Made by a program: the position numbers and the translations under genes. The notes beneath the pieces are model-generated. The model was given only the letters and a program-made list of their open reading frames with translations. It searched no databases and was not told the origin of the DNA. From the NCBI GenBank assembly GCA_963724435.1, contig CAVRUN010000014.1:124001-188000 (forward strand): a DNA stretch of 64,000 nt, in the 5' to 3' direction. How positions within the stretch are numbered: the first letter of the stretch is position 1; every line of letters starts with the position of its first letter. Positions 1 to 8,972 of the stretch are shown piece by piece. This DNA comes from AP-15 sp963724435 (GTDB lineage: Bacteria; Pseudomonadota; Alphaproteobacteria; ATCC43930; CGMCC-115725).

Positions 1-776
1 TTTCATTTACCCTCGACCATGTCGGCCCGCTGACTCGTACCGTCGAGGACAACGCGCTGATGCTCGAGGTCATTACCGGTCACGACCCACTCGACCCAGG
101 CAGCGCTGCGGCGCCCACCGGTCACTTTCGATCGGGGCTCGAAAAGGGCGTGCGCGGATTGCGCATCGGATTTATTCGCCATTTCCATGAAATCGATGTC
201 CCGGCCAATAGCGAGGTTGCCGCCGGATTGGAGGAAGTCGCCCGCACTTTGCGACAGCTTGGCGCCGAAATCCGCGATGTCCGCTTACCGACACTCGGCG
301 AGTTCGGCGCCGTCAATCGTGTAATCCTGCAAAGCGAAGCGTGGGCGATCCACGGCCCGTGGCTGCGCGAACGACCCGGCGATTACGGCCAACTCGCTCG
401 CCAGCGACTAATGGCCGGGGCGTTCCTGAGTGCGGGGGACTATGTCGAGGCAGCGCGGCGGCGCCGCGAGATGATCGCTGCAGTTGAAGACGCTTTGCGC
501 GATGTCGACGTCCTCTTGTGCGCCAGTGCAATGGACCCGCCCTGCCGCATCGACAAGCCCGATGAGGTCGACCGGACCTATCCGCGGCAAGCGCGTACAC
601 CGTTTAACGTCACCGGCCACCCGGCGCTCGCGATGATGGCCGGTCTCTCGACCAGCGGCCTGCCGTTATCGGTTCAGTTTGTGGGTCGCTACTTCGGTGA
701 GGCAACGCTTTTCCAGATCGCCCGCACCTGGGAACGTGCGGCGGGGACAGACCAAAAGCATCCGCCGATGCTGTAA
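1..776 (+). CDS. Amidase-signature-family hydrolase, 3' part only
   Basis: The frame is open from base 3 and begins with DHVGPLTRTVEDNALML, a segment typical of amidase-signature enzymes just downstream of the catalytic serine region. About 257 C-terminal residues are present; the Lys-Ser-Ser catalytic triad would lie upstream of the window and cannot be seen. The family hydrolyses amides (GatA, AtzF and many substrate-specific relatives), so the substrate is not predictable. The C-terminal part has the usual late motif with TPFNVTGHPALAMMAGL followed by GLPLSVQFVG. It ends at TAA 774-776. A second, full-length amidase at 11525-12997 is a distant relative, not a duplicate. Confidence 0.85.
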   Translation, partial: SFTLDHVGPLTRTVEDNALMLEVITGHDPLDPGSAAAPTGHFRSGLEKGVRGLRIGFIRHFHEIDVPANSEVAAGLEEVARTLRQLGAEIRDVRLPTLGEFGAVNRVILQSEAWAIHGPWLRERPGDYGQLARQRLMAGAFLSAGDYVEAARRRREMIAAVEDALRDVDVLLCASAMDPPCRIDKPDEVDRTYPRQARTPFNVTGHPALAMMAGLSTSGLPLSVQFVGRYFGEATLFQIARTWERAAGTDQKHPPML

Positions 777-856
777 TGTAGCAGGGGTGGCCCGATCGTC
801 GGAGCGGAATGCGCGAGGGCCATGCCCAAAACGGGCAGGCCCCCGCATAACCACGA

Positions 857-1711
857 CTACCTCACGGGATTGCGTTCGGTGGCGGTGCGGCTGGGATCGG
901 CGTGCTGGCCAGCCGGATGCATGCCTTGCGTGGTTGCGCCCGATACCCGCTCGTGCGAATGCGCGACGCCAGGTCCGCGACGCTCATCATCCGGATTGTT
1001 GACCTCCTGTGGCAGTTGGCCCTGCGGCTCCGGTTGATCGACGTAGCGGAATGCGGGTTCGGAGTTCCACGGACCGCGTAGATCCATCGGGCCGTCCTTG
1101 GACAGGTTGAAATAAAGATCAACGGTCTCGTCCGGCTTGACGTTGCCGAACAATGGATCGGTCAGCTTGCCGTAGGTTTCGAGCGCTTTCATAAACATTT
1201 GGGTGTGCGAAACCTCACGCGTGAGCAGGAATGTCAGCGCTTTCCTGCTGCCGTCGTCCGGTGCTAGTTTGATCAGCGCTTCATAAGTCTGGCGAGCGCC
1301 CGCCTCAGCAGCGATGTCAGCGCGCAGATCGCGGATCACATTGCCGCCTTCGTTGACGTAAGCCGCGGTCCAGGCCTGCCCTTGGCTGTCGACGAGATGC
1401 GGTCCGATCCCGCGAACCGCGAAAAGCGTGCTCTTGTGGGCGGCATCCTTAGCCGCACCGGTGCCCTTTTCGGTATGCTGCTCGATCATCCGGCCAACCA
1501 TCTCTAGGTGGCTAAATTCTTCGATCGCGATGTCATGCAGCATGTCGCGGACCGCCTTGTCCTCGACATGAAACGACTGAGTCCAATAGGTCAGCGCCGC
1601 GCTTAATTCGCCAGTGGCGCCGCCGAACTGCTCGAGCAACATCTGGGCAAATTGCGGATCCGGTCCATCAACCTTGACATCAAACATCAACTTTTTGTCG
1701 TGATAGAACAT
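857..1711 (-). CDS. Manganese catalase (copy 1, all metal ligands present)
   Basis: 284-residue ferritin-like di-manganese catalase; the family decomposes hydrogen peroxide to water and oxygen in the cytoplasm. Residues corresponding to the five metal ligands of characterised Mn-catalases are visible: Glu35 (GATGE), Glu65 and His68 (EEFSHLE), Glu136 (DIAAEAGAR) and His169 (REVSH). The C-terminal ~60 residues are Pro/Arg/Gln-rich and probably disordered. The start is the ATG in MFYHDKKLMF, where homology begins. The gene stands alone between an amidase and a TPR gene. A paralogue lies at 13780-14520 and differs at a metal ligand. Confidence 0.93.
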   Translation of the reverse strand: MFYHDKKLMFDVKVDGPDPQFAQMLLEQFGGATGELSAALTYWTQSFHVEDKAVRDMLHDIAIEEFSHLEMVGRMIEQHTEKGTGAAKDAAHKSTLFAVRGIGPHLVDSQGQAWTAAYVNEGGNVIRDLRADIAAEAGARQTYEALIKLAPDDGSRKALTFLLTREVSHTQMFMKALETYGKLTDPLFGNVKPDETVDLYFNLSKDGPMDLRGPWNSEPAFRYVDQPEPQGQLPQEVNNPDDERRGPGVAHSHERVSGATTQGMHPAGQHADPSRTATERNPVR

Positions 1712-1941
1712 CTGGCATCCCCGTGTTGAGTGAAAAGCCGTGGCCGTGGCGCGGCTTAGTCTCCCAACAGAGGGCGAACCGGGAGGTTCCGATTACGCTT
1801 TTATCGTTAATCGGGTAGATTGAATTCGCGTCATCGGAGGCCGCAGCCAAACCCACCGCCGATGATGCTCGTCACGCCAAGCGAACGGTTGCCGCCGCGC
1901 GTCCTGGGCGGGTGCAACTGCTGTCGCCTCGCTGATCCCAG

Positions 1942-2500
1942 TTACAACTTTGCGGGATCGGCGATAAACACCGCGAGGTTTTGGTACTCCTCACAGGTGG
2001 TGCCGCCGCAGATCTTTTTGATCGCGTGCAGCTGTTCCTCGGCGCGCGGGATATCGCCCTTGATCACATAAGCCTCGCCCAAATATTCGCGCACCTGCGA
2101 ATAGTTCGGATCGAGCGCAACGGATTTCAGATAATAGCTGATCCCCTCGTCGAACTCGGCCCATTCTTCGCGTCGCATAGCCGCGATAATTGAGCGCCAC
2201 TGCCGTGTTTGGGTCCTTCATCATATTCAGCACCGCCAGCGCTTCGGTGTAGCGCCCGGCTTTGGCCAGGGCGTAGGCGTTGTCGGCGAAGTTCTTGTCC
2301 GGCAACACGCCGTTTTCGGCCTTTACGCATTTCTGGCTGCGGCTGTCCCAGACCTCGCCTTTGCCGCAGGTTTTCGTGTCTGGTTTGTTGCCGCTACTAT
2401 CGCCGCTATCGGCGAAAGCCGGCGATGCCAACGCTATGCCGAAACCGAACACGACGGCGGCCAAAATCCCGCCGCTCGCGGCGTTGATCAAATTGGTCAT
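1942..2500 (-). pseudogene. Exported tetratricopeptide-repeat protein, frameshifted
   Basis: The start at 2500 (MTNLINAASG) follows a GGGAG ribosome-binding site. It is followed by a signal peptide ending near ALASPAFA, a short Cys-containing segment (KTCGKGEVWDSRSQKCV) and TPR helices (NAYALAKAGRYTEALAVL). At about 2155-2170 the frame breaks after YATRRMGR. The homologous continuation, DEGISYYLKSVALDPNYSQ to the end at 1942, lies in another frame. The joined protein would be about 185 residues of a conserved alphaproteobacterial periplasmic TPR type. The repair needs only a one-base change, so a sequencing error is as plausible as true inactivation. TPR domains mediate protein contacts; no specific role is inferable. 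Confidence 0.7.
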
Positions 2501-2585
2501 CTCTGTCTCCCTAACTTGTCGATCCTTGACTGTCCCGAGCCTAAACCGAGCCCGTCCCAAGCTTGAGACTTTCCCAAGGCGTGAT

Positions 2586-3470
2586 TTATTCCGCACCGGC
2601 GGAGGCGGCAATGCGCGAGGGGTGGGCCGGATAAACACCGAGGATCTTCAGCTCGCGCGAGAAAAAGGCGAGTTCCTCGAGCGCCAGGGCCAGCGAGCGG
2701 CCTTCGGGATGGGCCTCGACATCGGCGTAGAATTGCGTCGCGGTAAAGGCGCCCCCGACCATATAGCTTTCGAGCTTGGTCATATTGACGCCATTCGTCG
2801 CAAATCCGCCCAGCGCCTTATAAAGAGCCGCCGGCACGTTGCGCACGCGAAATAGAAAGGTCGTGACCGTCGGCGTCCCCAGCCGCGGCTGCGCTGCATC
2901 CCGCGACATGATCAGAAAGCGGGTCGTATTGTGCCCGGCGTCTTCGATGTTCTCTTTTAGCGAGACCAGATCATAGATCTTGCCGGCAAGTTCGGAAGCG
3001 ATCGCCGCTACGGTCGGATCACCGCGGGCGGCGATTTCGGCCGCGGACCCGGCGGTATCGGCCGCGACGATCGGCTCAAACCCAAGCGCGCGGATCAGCT
3101 TGCGGCATTGCGACAGCGCCTGCACGTGGCTCTTGACGATGCGGATTTTGGCGAGGCTCGCGCCCGGGACCGCCAACAGATGGTGGTGTACCGGCTGGTA
3201 GTGCTCGGCGATGATGTGTAATCCCGAATCGGGCATCAGATGGTGGATGTCGGCCACGCGGCCGGCAACCGAATTTTCGATCGGGATCATCGCCAACCGT
3301 GCCCGTCCTTCGCGCACTGCGGCAAACGCATCCTCGAATTGGTTGCACGGTAGTGTCGTCATATCCGGGAAAACGTTCCGGCAGGCGAGATCGGAGTAGG
3401 CCCCGAACATGCCTTGAAACGCGATTGTTTGCTCTGGGTCGGCAATTTGGAGATTTGGTTCAGCCATCAT
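2586..3470 (-). CDS. pheA: Prephenate dehydratase
   Basis: 294 residues; converts prephenate to phenylpyruvate in phenylalanine biosynthesis. The N-terminal dehydratase domain covers about residues 15-190 and contains the catalytic Thr-Arg-Phe motif (NTTRFL, residues 182-187). A C-terminal ACT domain (about 200-285) carries the ESYMVGG segment used for allosteric phenylalanine binding, so feedback inhibition is expected. The ATG at 3470 lies one base after the kdsB stop, so the two genes are cotranscribed and probably translationally coupled. It lacks a chorismate mutase domain, as is usual in alphaproteobacteria. Confidence 0.95.
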   Translation of the reverse strand: MMAEPNLQIADPEQTIAFQGMFGAYSDLACRNVFPDMTTLPCNQFEDAFAAVREGRARLAMIPIENSVAGRVADIHHLMPDSGLHIIAEHYQPVHHHLLAVPGASLAKIRIVKSHVQALSQCRKLIRALGFEPIVAADTAGSAAEIAARGDPTVAAIASELAGKIYDLVSLKENIEDAGHNTTRFLIMSRDAAQPRLGTPTVTTFLFRVRNVPAALYKALGGFATNGVNMTKLESYMVGGAFTATQFYADVEAHPEGRSLALALEELAFFSRELKILGVYPAHPSRIAASAGAE

Positions 3471-3471
3471 T

Positions 3472-4227
3472 TCAGTGCTGTTGTCGCATCAGTCGGCGGG
3501 CACGGTCGAGATCAGCCGGCGTATCCACCTGTACGCCAAGACGGCTCGCATCGATCAAGCTTACCGAGATTTGCATACCCGCTTCGAGCGCGCGCAATTG
3601 TTCGAGCCGCTCGCGTTGTTCAAGCACGCCGCGAGGCAGAGTGACAAACCGCTCCAACGCGGCGCGGCGATACGCGTACAGCCCGACGTGTTCGTAATGC
3701 GGACCGTCGCCCCATGGCACGACCGCCTTGCTGAAATACAAAGCGCGTGCCGGCTGCGTTGGATTGGCGAACCCGGCGACAACCTTGTTGACGCTGGTGT
3801 CGGCGAGTGTGGCGGGCTCCTCGATAATCGCTGCCAGGGTCGCGATATCGGTTTCCGGGTCGGCCAGTCCGGCAAGCGCTTTATGGATCGCGGCGGGGTC
3901 GAGCATCGGCAGATCGCCTTGGACGTTGACGACCGCATCGTGCCGGCGTTGCGGGTCGAGGCGCATGATCGCCTGATGGATGCGATCGGAACCGGTCGGC
4001 AATTGGGGGTCGGTCAGCACCGCGCGGCCGCCCACGCTTTCGATGACTGCGGCAATCTCAGCATCGCCGCAAGCGACGACGACAGGCCCAGCTTCGGCCA
4101 TCACCGCACGCCGCCAGACATGGACGATCATCGGCGTTCCCGCGATGTCGACGAGCGGCTTGCCGGGCAGCCGGGTCGCGGCAAGCCGGGCTGGGATGAG
4201 GATGATGGCGTTGTGCGGTGATGCCAT
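3472..4227 (-). CDS. kdsB: 3-deoxy-manno-octulosonate cytidylyltransferase (CMP-KDO synthetase)
   Basis: 251 residues; activates KDO with CTP to CMP-KDO for lipid A inner-core synthesis in the cytoplasm. The N-terminal nucleotide-binding signature IPARLAATRLPGKPL is present, followed by VVACGDAEI, the Mg-binding NVQGDLPMLDP segment and the GLYAYRRAAL motif. The frame is open far upstream, but homology starts at MASPHNAIILIP, so the ATG at 4227 is chosen. It forms an operon with pheA and is divergent from the cytochrome c gene at 4375, leaving a 147-bp shared promoter region. Its presence implies a KDO-containing LPS. Confidence 0.94.
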   Translation of the reverse strand: MASPHNAIILIPARLAATRLPGKPLVDIAGTPMIVHVWRRAVMAEAGPVVVACGDAEIAAVIESVGGRAVLTDPQLPTGSDRIHQAIMRLDPQRRHDAVVNVQGDLPMLDPAAIHKALAGLADPETDIATLAAIIEEPATLADTSVNKVVAGFANPTQPARALYFSKAVVPWGDGPHYEHVGLYAYRRAALERFVTLPRGVLEQRERLEQLRALEAGMQISVSLIDASRLGVQVDTPADLDRARRLMRQQH

Positions 4228-4374
4228 GATTACCGCGGTCTTGTGCAGCAACGGATTCCATCGGGAGCGACAACATGCCCGGTTCGTCGCAACGCGGGAA
4301 GCGTGATATTGCTGGCCAGTTTTCGGGGGGAATGCAATTTCCTGCCGCACCCGGTACGGTGGGATGGATAACTG

Positions 4375-4896
4375 ATGTCGTCCTTCGAGTGGAATAAGGT
4401 CATTGCCTCGGTGCTGACCGCGCTGATCGTGGCGATGGTCGCCGGGATTTTGTCGACAATACTGGTACAGCCAAAGCCGCTTGAAAAGCCGGTGTTTCTT
4501 GTTGCCGGTGCGCCGGCAAGCCCCGCTCCTGCCGAGCAGGCGGCCGCACCAAAACTCGAACCGATTGCGCCGCTGCTCGCCAAAGCCGATGTGAAAAAAG
4601 GTGAGGAGGACACCAAAGTCTGTCAGGTATGCCACAGCTTTACCAAGGGCGGCCCAAACAAGATCGGACCCAATTTGTGGGACGTGGTCGGCGGACCGAT
4701 CGCCGAAGACCGTGGCGGATACGCGTTTTCCTCGGCGCTGGAGGCGCATAAGGGCCAGAAATGGGACCCCAAATTGCTCAACCAGTGGCTCAATAATCCG
4801 CAGCAATTTGCTGCCGGGACAAAAATGAGCTTTGCCGGGATTCCAAAGGCGCAGGAGCGGGCCGACGTCATCGCTTATCTGCAGAGCTTGAAATAG
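4375..4896 (+). CDS. Membrane-anchored class I cytochrome c (CycM-like)
   Basis: 173 residues. An uncleaved N-terminal anchor (residues 8-32) is followed by a Pro/Ala-rich tether (about 35-70) and a cytochrome c domain with heme-attachment CQVCH at 83-87 and probable axial Met151 (GTKMSFAG). The domain probably faces the periplasm and carries electrons between the bc1 complex and a terminal oxidase, as CycM-type proteins do. It is divergent from kdsB-pheA, an arrangement I recall as common in alphaproteobacteria. Confidence 0.9.
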   Translation: MSSFEWNKVIASVLTALIVAMVAGILSTILVQPKPLEKPVFLVAGAPASPAPAEQAAAPKLEPIAPLLAKADVKKGEEDTKVCQVCHSFTKGGPNKIGPNLWDVVGGPIAEDRGGYAFSSALEAHKGQKWDPKLLNQWLNNPQQFAAGTKMSFAGIPKAQERADVIAYLQSLK

Positions 4897-4939
4897 CCTC
4901 TTACTCAGGGATGCCCCGCTGCTCGACCTAGACGCCTAT

Positions 4940-5692
4940 TTGGCTCTGGCATCGGATTTGGCCGACGCCGCCGGTGCGGCGATCCGGCCGTACTTTCGCA
5001 CCGCGCTAGCGATAGACGACAAGCCCGACCAGACCCCGGTGACCGCCGCCGACCGCGCCGCCGAGCAGGCAATGCGCGAACTGATCGAGCAGCGCTTCCC
5101 TAAGCATGGCATCGTTGGCGAGGAATTCGGCCGAGCGCGCGAAGATGCCGAGTTCGTCTGGGTCCTCGATCCAATCGACGGAACCAAATCCTTTATCAGC
5201 GGCGTGCCATTGTTTGGCACTTTGATTGCGTTGACCCATCAAGGAACCCCAATTCTCGGCGTCATCGACCAACCAATTCTTTGGGAGCGTTGGCTCGGCG
5301 GCGTCGGACGGCGCAGCACGCTAAACGGGGCGCCGATCCATTGCCGCGCTTGCCCCGAACTCGGTACCGCCACGCTGTTTGCGACCACACCCGACATGTT
5401 TCGCGGGACCGACGCGGACGGCTTTGCCCGCGTCTCTGCAGCGGCCAAACTGACCCGCTATGGCGCCGATTGTTATGCTTATGGATTGCTGGCCGCGGGT
5501 TTCATCGATCTCGTGCTTGAAGCCAGTCTCAAGCCTTACGATTTCTGCGCGGTTATTCCGATCGTCGAAGGAGCGGGCGGCACCGCGACCGACTGGCGCG
5601 GAGAAAAGCTGGGCCTCGCTTCTGACGGTCGCGTGCTTGTCGGCGGCGATCGGCGTGCACACGCAGAGGCGCTGGCGATCGTAAAAGGCTGA
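4940..5692 (+). CDS. Inositol-monophosphatase-family phosphatase, probably histidinol-phosphatase HisN type
   Basis: About 250 residues with the family metal-binding motifs: GEEFG near residue 60, WVLDPIDGTKSF near 73-84, and a late KPYDFCAVIPIVEGAGG segment. Alphaproteobacterial homologues of this type are often annotated as histidinol-phosphatase, but inositol monophosphatase or CysQ activity cannot be excluded. Homology appears to begin a few residues earlier (LLDLDAYLALAS). No ATG is available in frame, so the TTG at 4940 or the CTG at 4919 are the candidate starts. It lies 43 bases after the cytochrome c gene on the same strand. Confidence 0.82.
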   Translation: MALASDLADAAGAAIRPYFRTALAIDDKPDQTPVTAADRAAEQAMRELIEQRFPKHGIVGEEFGRAREDAEFVWVLDPIDGTKSFISGVPLFGTLIALTHQGTPILGVIDQPILWERWLGGVGRRSTLNGAPIHCRACPELGTATLFATTPDMFRGTDADGFARVSAAAKLTRYGADCYAYGLLAAGFIDLVLEASLKPYDFCAVIPIVEGAGGTATDWRGEKLGLASDGRVLVGGDRRAHAEALAIVKG

Positions 5693-5719
5693 ACAATTCT
5701 AGGGTCAAAGGACAAGGGT

Positions 5720-7552
5720 ATGGGTAAAGTATCGGCGGTCACGGCGGCGTTGGTTTTGCTGCTGGCGGCCGGCGGCGCCCAGGCGGCGCCGAGCGAGGGC
5801 ATGTCGCTGTTCGGCGATCTCAAATACCAGCCGGGCTTTACTCATTTCGACTACACCAATCCGCAGGCGCCAAAGGGCGGTACGATGCGGTACTCGGCAA
5901 TCGGGACCTACGACACGCTGAACCCGTTTGTCATAAACGGAGTACCCGCGGCCGGCATCAGCTTGATTTTTGATACTTTGTCGGCCTCCTCGCAAGACGA
6001 GCCGGCGAGCGAATACGGCTTGGTTGCGAAAACGATCGATCTCGCGCCGGACAAATTGTCCGTGCTGTACACCTTGCGCAAGGAAGCTCGGTTTCATGAC
6101 GGCACGCCGATGACGCCTGCCGACGTGATCTGGACATTCGAGACCTTGCAGAAGAAAGGGCTGCCTTCCTATCGCGAATATTATGGCGACGTGACCAAGG
6201 TCGAACAGGAAGGCGATCGCGGTGTCCGCTTTTATTTCAAATCCGCAAAGAACCGCGAATTGCCGCAAATCCTCGGGCAGATGCCGGTGTTGTCGAAAGC
6301 ATATTGGTCAGGCCGCGATTTCGCCAAGACGACGTTGACCCCGCCTCTCGGCAGCGGGCCGTACAAGATCGAGTCGCTCGACCCCGGCCGCTCGATTACT
6401 TACGGCCGGGTCAAGGATTACTGGGGTGCGGATCTGCCGGTCAATAAGGGCCGCTATAACGTCGACACGATCCGCTACGACTATTACCGCGATGCGACGA
6501 TCGCACTCGAGGCGTTCAAGGCCGGGCAGTACGATGTGCGGCTCGAAAACTCGTCAAAGGACTGGGCGACCGGCTACGACTCGCCGGCGCTTCGCAATCA
6601 TTTGATCAAAAAGGAACAGATCCCCAACGGATTGCCGAGCGGCATGCAAGGATTTGGGTATAACTTACGGCGGCCGATCTTCCAGGACCCGCGGGTGCGC
6701 GAGGCGCTCGCCTATGCTTTTGATTTCGAATGGTCGAACAAGAATTTGTTCTACGGCGCCTATACCCGCACGCGGAGTTATTTCGATAATTCCGAACTCG
6801 CCGCAACCGGGGTGCCGCAAGGGCCAGAGCTGCAGATTCTGGACAAATTTCGCGGGCAGATCCCGGATGCGGTATTCACGACCGAATACGACCCGCCGAA
6901 ATACGACGGCTCCGGCAATATCCGCGACGGGTTGAGAAAGGCGCTGAAGCTGCTGATGGAGGCCGGCTGGACCTTTAAGGACGAGAAGCTGGTCGATGCC
7001 AAAACCGGTCAGCCGTTCGAGTTCGAGATCCTGCTCGACAACCCGCAATTCGAACGGATTGCGCTGCCCTTCGCCGACAATCTCAAGCGGATGGGTATTA
7101 CCGCGCGGGTACAAACCGTCGATACCGCGCAGTACGAAAGACGGATGGAAACATTCGACTACGACATGACAATTGTGCTCTTTCCCGAGTCGCTATCGCC
7201 CGGCAACGAGCAGCGCGAATTTTGGGGCTCGCAGGCCGCCGACGAGCAAGGCAGCCGCAACGTTCTCGGGATCAAGAACAAAGCTGTCGATGAGCTTGTC
7301 CAAGAGCTGATCCAGTCGCCCGACCGGCCTAGTCTCGTTGCCCATACGCGGGCTCTCGATAGAGTATTGCAGTACGGGTACTACCTGATCCCGCAATACC
7401 ACCTGTCGGCCTTCCGAATTGCCTATTGGGACAAGTTCCGCCGCCCCGCGGTATCGCCCAAATACGCTGTCGGCCTCGATACCTGGTGGGTCGATCCCGG
7501 CGCCGAGAAATCGGTCGAAGCCAAAAAGGGCACCGAGGCGGTCAAACAGTGA
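5720..7552 (+). CDS. ABC transporter substrate-binding protein, YejA/microcin C type
   Basis: 610 residues with a signal peptide (cleavage near AQA-AP, residue 23) and the SBP family 5 fold. Family landmarks include FDYTNPQAPKGGTMRYS near the N-terminus, the SPLGSGPYKIES-like segment (TPPLGSGPYKIE) and a late WDKFRRPAVSPKY segment. The YejABEF system imports oligopeptides and, in enterobacteria, microcin C. This protein would sit in the periplasm and deliver peptide to the permease. The permease gene follows at 7682. The usual second permease and ATPase genes do not follow, so this transporter may be incomplete or completed elsewhere in the genome. Confidence 0.93.
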   Translation: MGKVSAVTAALVLLLAAGGAQAAPSEGMSLFGDLKYQPGFTHFDYTNPQAPKGGTMRYSAIGTYDTLNPFVINGVPAAGISLIFDTLSASSQDEPASEYGLVAKTIDLAPDKLSVLYTLRKEARFHDGTPMTPADVIWTFETLQKKGLPSYREYYGDVTKVEQEGDRGVRFYFKSAKNRELPQILGQMPVLSKAYWSGRDFAKTTLTPPLGSGPYKIESLDPGRSITYGRVKDYWGADLPVNKGRYNVDTIRYDYYRDATIALEAFKAGQYDVRLENSSKDWATGYDSPALRNHLIKKEQIPNGLPSGMQGFGYNLRRPIFQDPRVREALAYAFDFEWSNKNLFYGAYTRTRSYFDNSELAATGVPQGPELQILDKFRGQIPDAVFTTEYDPPKYDGSGNIRDGLRKALKLLMEAGWTFKDEKLVDAKTGQPFEFEILLDNPQFERIALPFADNLKRMGITARVQTVDTAQYERRMETFDYDMTIVLFPESLSPGNEQREFWGSQAADEQGSRNVLGIKNKAVDELVQELIQSPDRPSLVAHTRALDRVLQYGYYLIPQYHLSAFRIAYWDKFRRPAVSPKYAVGLDTWWVDPGAEKSVEAKKGTEAVKQ

Positions 7553-7590
7553 CGCCGCTACCGCTCACCCGCCTGACTGCACTCGGCACC

Positions 7591-7611
7591 CTCTCCCACA
7601 CTGCGGGAGAG
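7591..7611. repeat. Short inverted repeat of the CCCTCTCCC...GGGAGAG kind
   Basis: Seven-base perfect arms CTCTCCC and GGGAGAG enclose a 7-base loop in the 129-bp space between the substrate-binding and permease genes. The composition matches interspersed palindromes common in alphaproteobacterial intergenic DNA. It could modulate mRNA levels between the two transporter genes, but it lacks a T-tract and is not a convincing terminator. Confidence 0.5.
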
Positions 7612-7681
7612 CGGAGCTCCAGCACGAGCGGCTGGGTCGGTAAGGGCGCAAAAGGGTCTTCACGGGACTGGCCGTGATCCC

Positions 7682-8779
7682 ATGATTGCCTATGCGCTGC
7701 GGCGGATATTGCTGATCATCCCGACGCTGTTCGCGATCATGGTGGTGAATTTTGTCATCGTGCAGGCCGCCCCCGGCGGGCCGGTCCAACAGATGATCGC
7801 CAAGCTCAAAGGCGAAGGCGTGAGCGCCACCGAGCGCGTCAGCGGCGGTACCGGCGAGATCAAGATGCCCTCCGCCGCGAGCGCTGCCGTCAACTCGCGC
7901 TATCGGGGTGCGCGCGGTATCGATCCGGCTCTGATCAAAGAACTCGAAAAGCAATATGGCTTCGACAAGCCACCGCTAACCCGATTTGCGTTGATGATGC
8001 GCAATTATCTGACCTTTAACTTTGGCAAGAGCTTTTTCCGCGACCAGCGGGTCGCCGATCTAATCAAGTCCAAATTGCCGGTGTCGATCTCGATCGGGCT
8101 GTGGACGACTTTGATCACGTATCTCGTCTCGATCCCGCTCGGTATCAAGAAAGCCGTGCGCGACGGCAGCCGCTTTGATGTGTGGAGCAGTGCGGTCATC
8201 ATCGTCGGCTATGCGGTGCCGAGTTTTCTGTTCGCGGTTTTGCTGATCGTGCTGTTCGCCGGCGGCAGCTACCTGTCGATCTTTCCCTTGCGGGGCCTGG
8301 TCAGCGACAATTGGGTCTCGCTGTCGTGGCCGATGCGGATCGCCGATTATTTCTGGCACATCGCTCTGCCGATCACCGCCTTGGTGATCTCAGGCTTCGC
8401 GACCCTGACGATGCTGACCAAGAATTGCTTTCTCGACGAGATCAACAAGCAATACGTCCTGACCGCGCGTGCCAAGGGATTGACCGAGCACCGCGTCCTC
8501 TACGGGCATGTTTTTCGCAACGCGATGCTGTTGGTTGTCGCCGGCTTCCCCGCGGCGCTTGTCGGGATCTTGTTTACCGGGTCGTTGCTGATCGAAGTGA
8601 TCTTTTCGCTCGATGGGCTCGGATTGCTGGGGTTTGAGGCGGCGATCAACCGCGACTACCCGATCGTGTTTGGCACGCTTTACGTGTACACCCTGATCGG
8701 CCTGCTGCTAAAGCTGGTCAGCGACCTGACCTATATGCTGATCGATCCACGCATCGACTTCGCCACCCGCCGCGCCTAG
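7682..8779 (+). CDS. ABC transporter permease, YejB type
   Basis: 365 residues. An N-terminal membrane segment (about 9-31) is followed by the family-typical long soluble insert, five further hydrophobic segments and the cytoplasmic EAA-type loop (AKGLTEHRVLYGHVFRNA) that contacts the ATPase. It forms the inner-membrane channel for the YejA-type binding protein encoded upstream. The gene ends at 8779 and is followed by 190 non-coding bases and an unrelated dehydrogenase; no yejE or yejF is present. Confidence 0.93.
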   Translation: MIAYALRRILLIIPTLFAIMVVNFVIVQAAPGGPVQQMIAKLKGEGVSATERVSGGTGEIKMPSAASAAVNSRYRGARGIDPALIKELEKQYGFDKPPLTRFALMMRNYLTFNFGKSFFRDQRVADLIKSKLPVSISIGLWTTLITYLVSIPLGIKKAVRDGSRFDVWSSAVIIVGYAVPSFLFAVLLIVLFAGGSYLSIFPLRGLVSDNWVSLSWPMRIADYFWHIALPITALVISGFATLTMLTKNCFLDEINKQYVLTARAKGLTEHRVLYGHVFRNAMLLVVAGFPAALVGILFTGSLLIEVIFSLDGLGLLGFEAAINRDYPIVFGTLYVYTLIGLLLKLVSDLTYMLIDPRIDFATRRA

Positions 8780-8972
8780 CAAACCGTTCTCTAGAATATG
8801 GACTGACCGCGAGGAGCAGGGTCCACTGCGCTCGGTAGCCTATTTGCGAGCCGACGATTAAGCTGGCGCTCTAATTGCGAGGCTTGGATGGCGGTGAAAT
8901 CATGAAGCGCGTCTCGAGCTGGTTGTGCCGCAGCGATAATTTGCCGCTCGTGCTAGTCGGGCAACGGAACTC

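Noticed and set aside
4228..4806. Extension of the kdsB frame to 444 codons
   Set aside because: It would run antisense through the cytochrome c gene; KdsB homology starts at the ATG at 4227.
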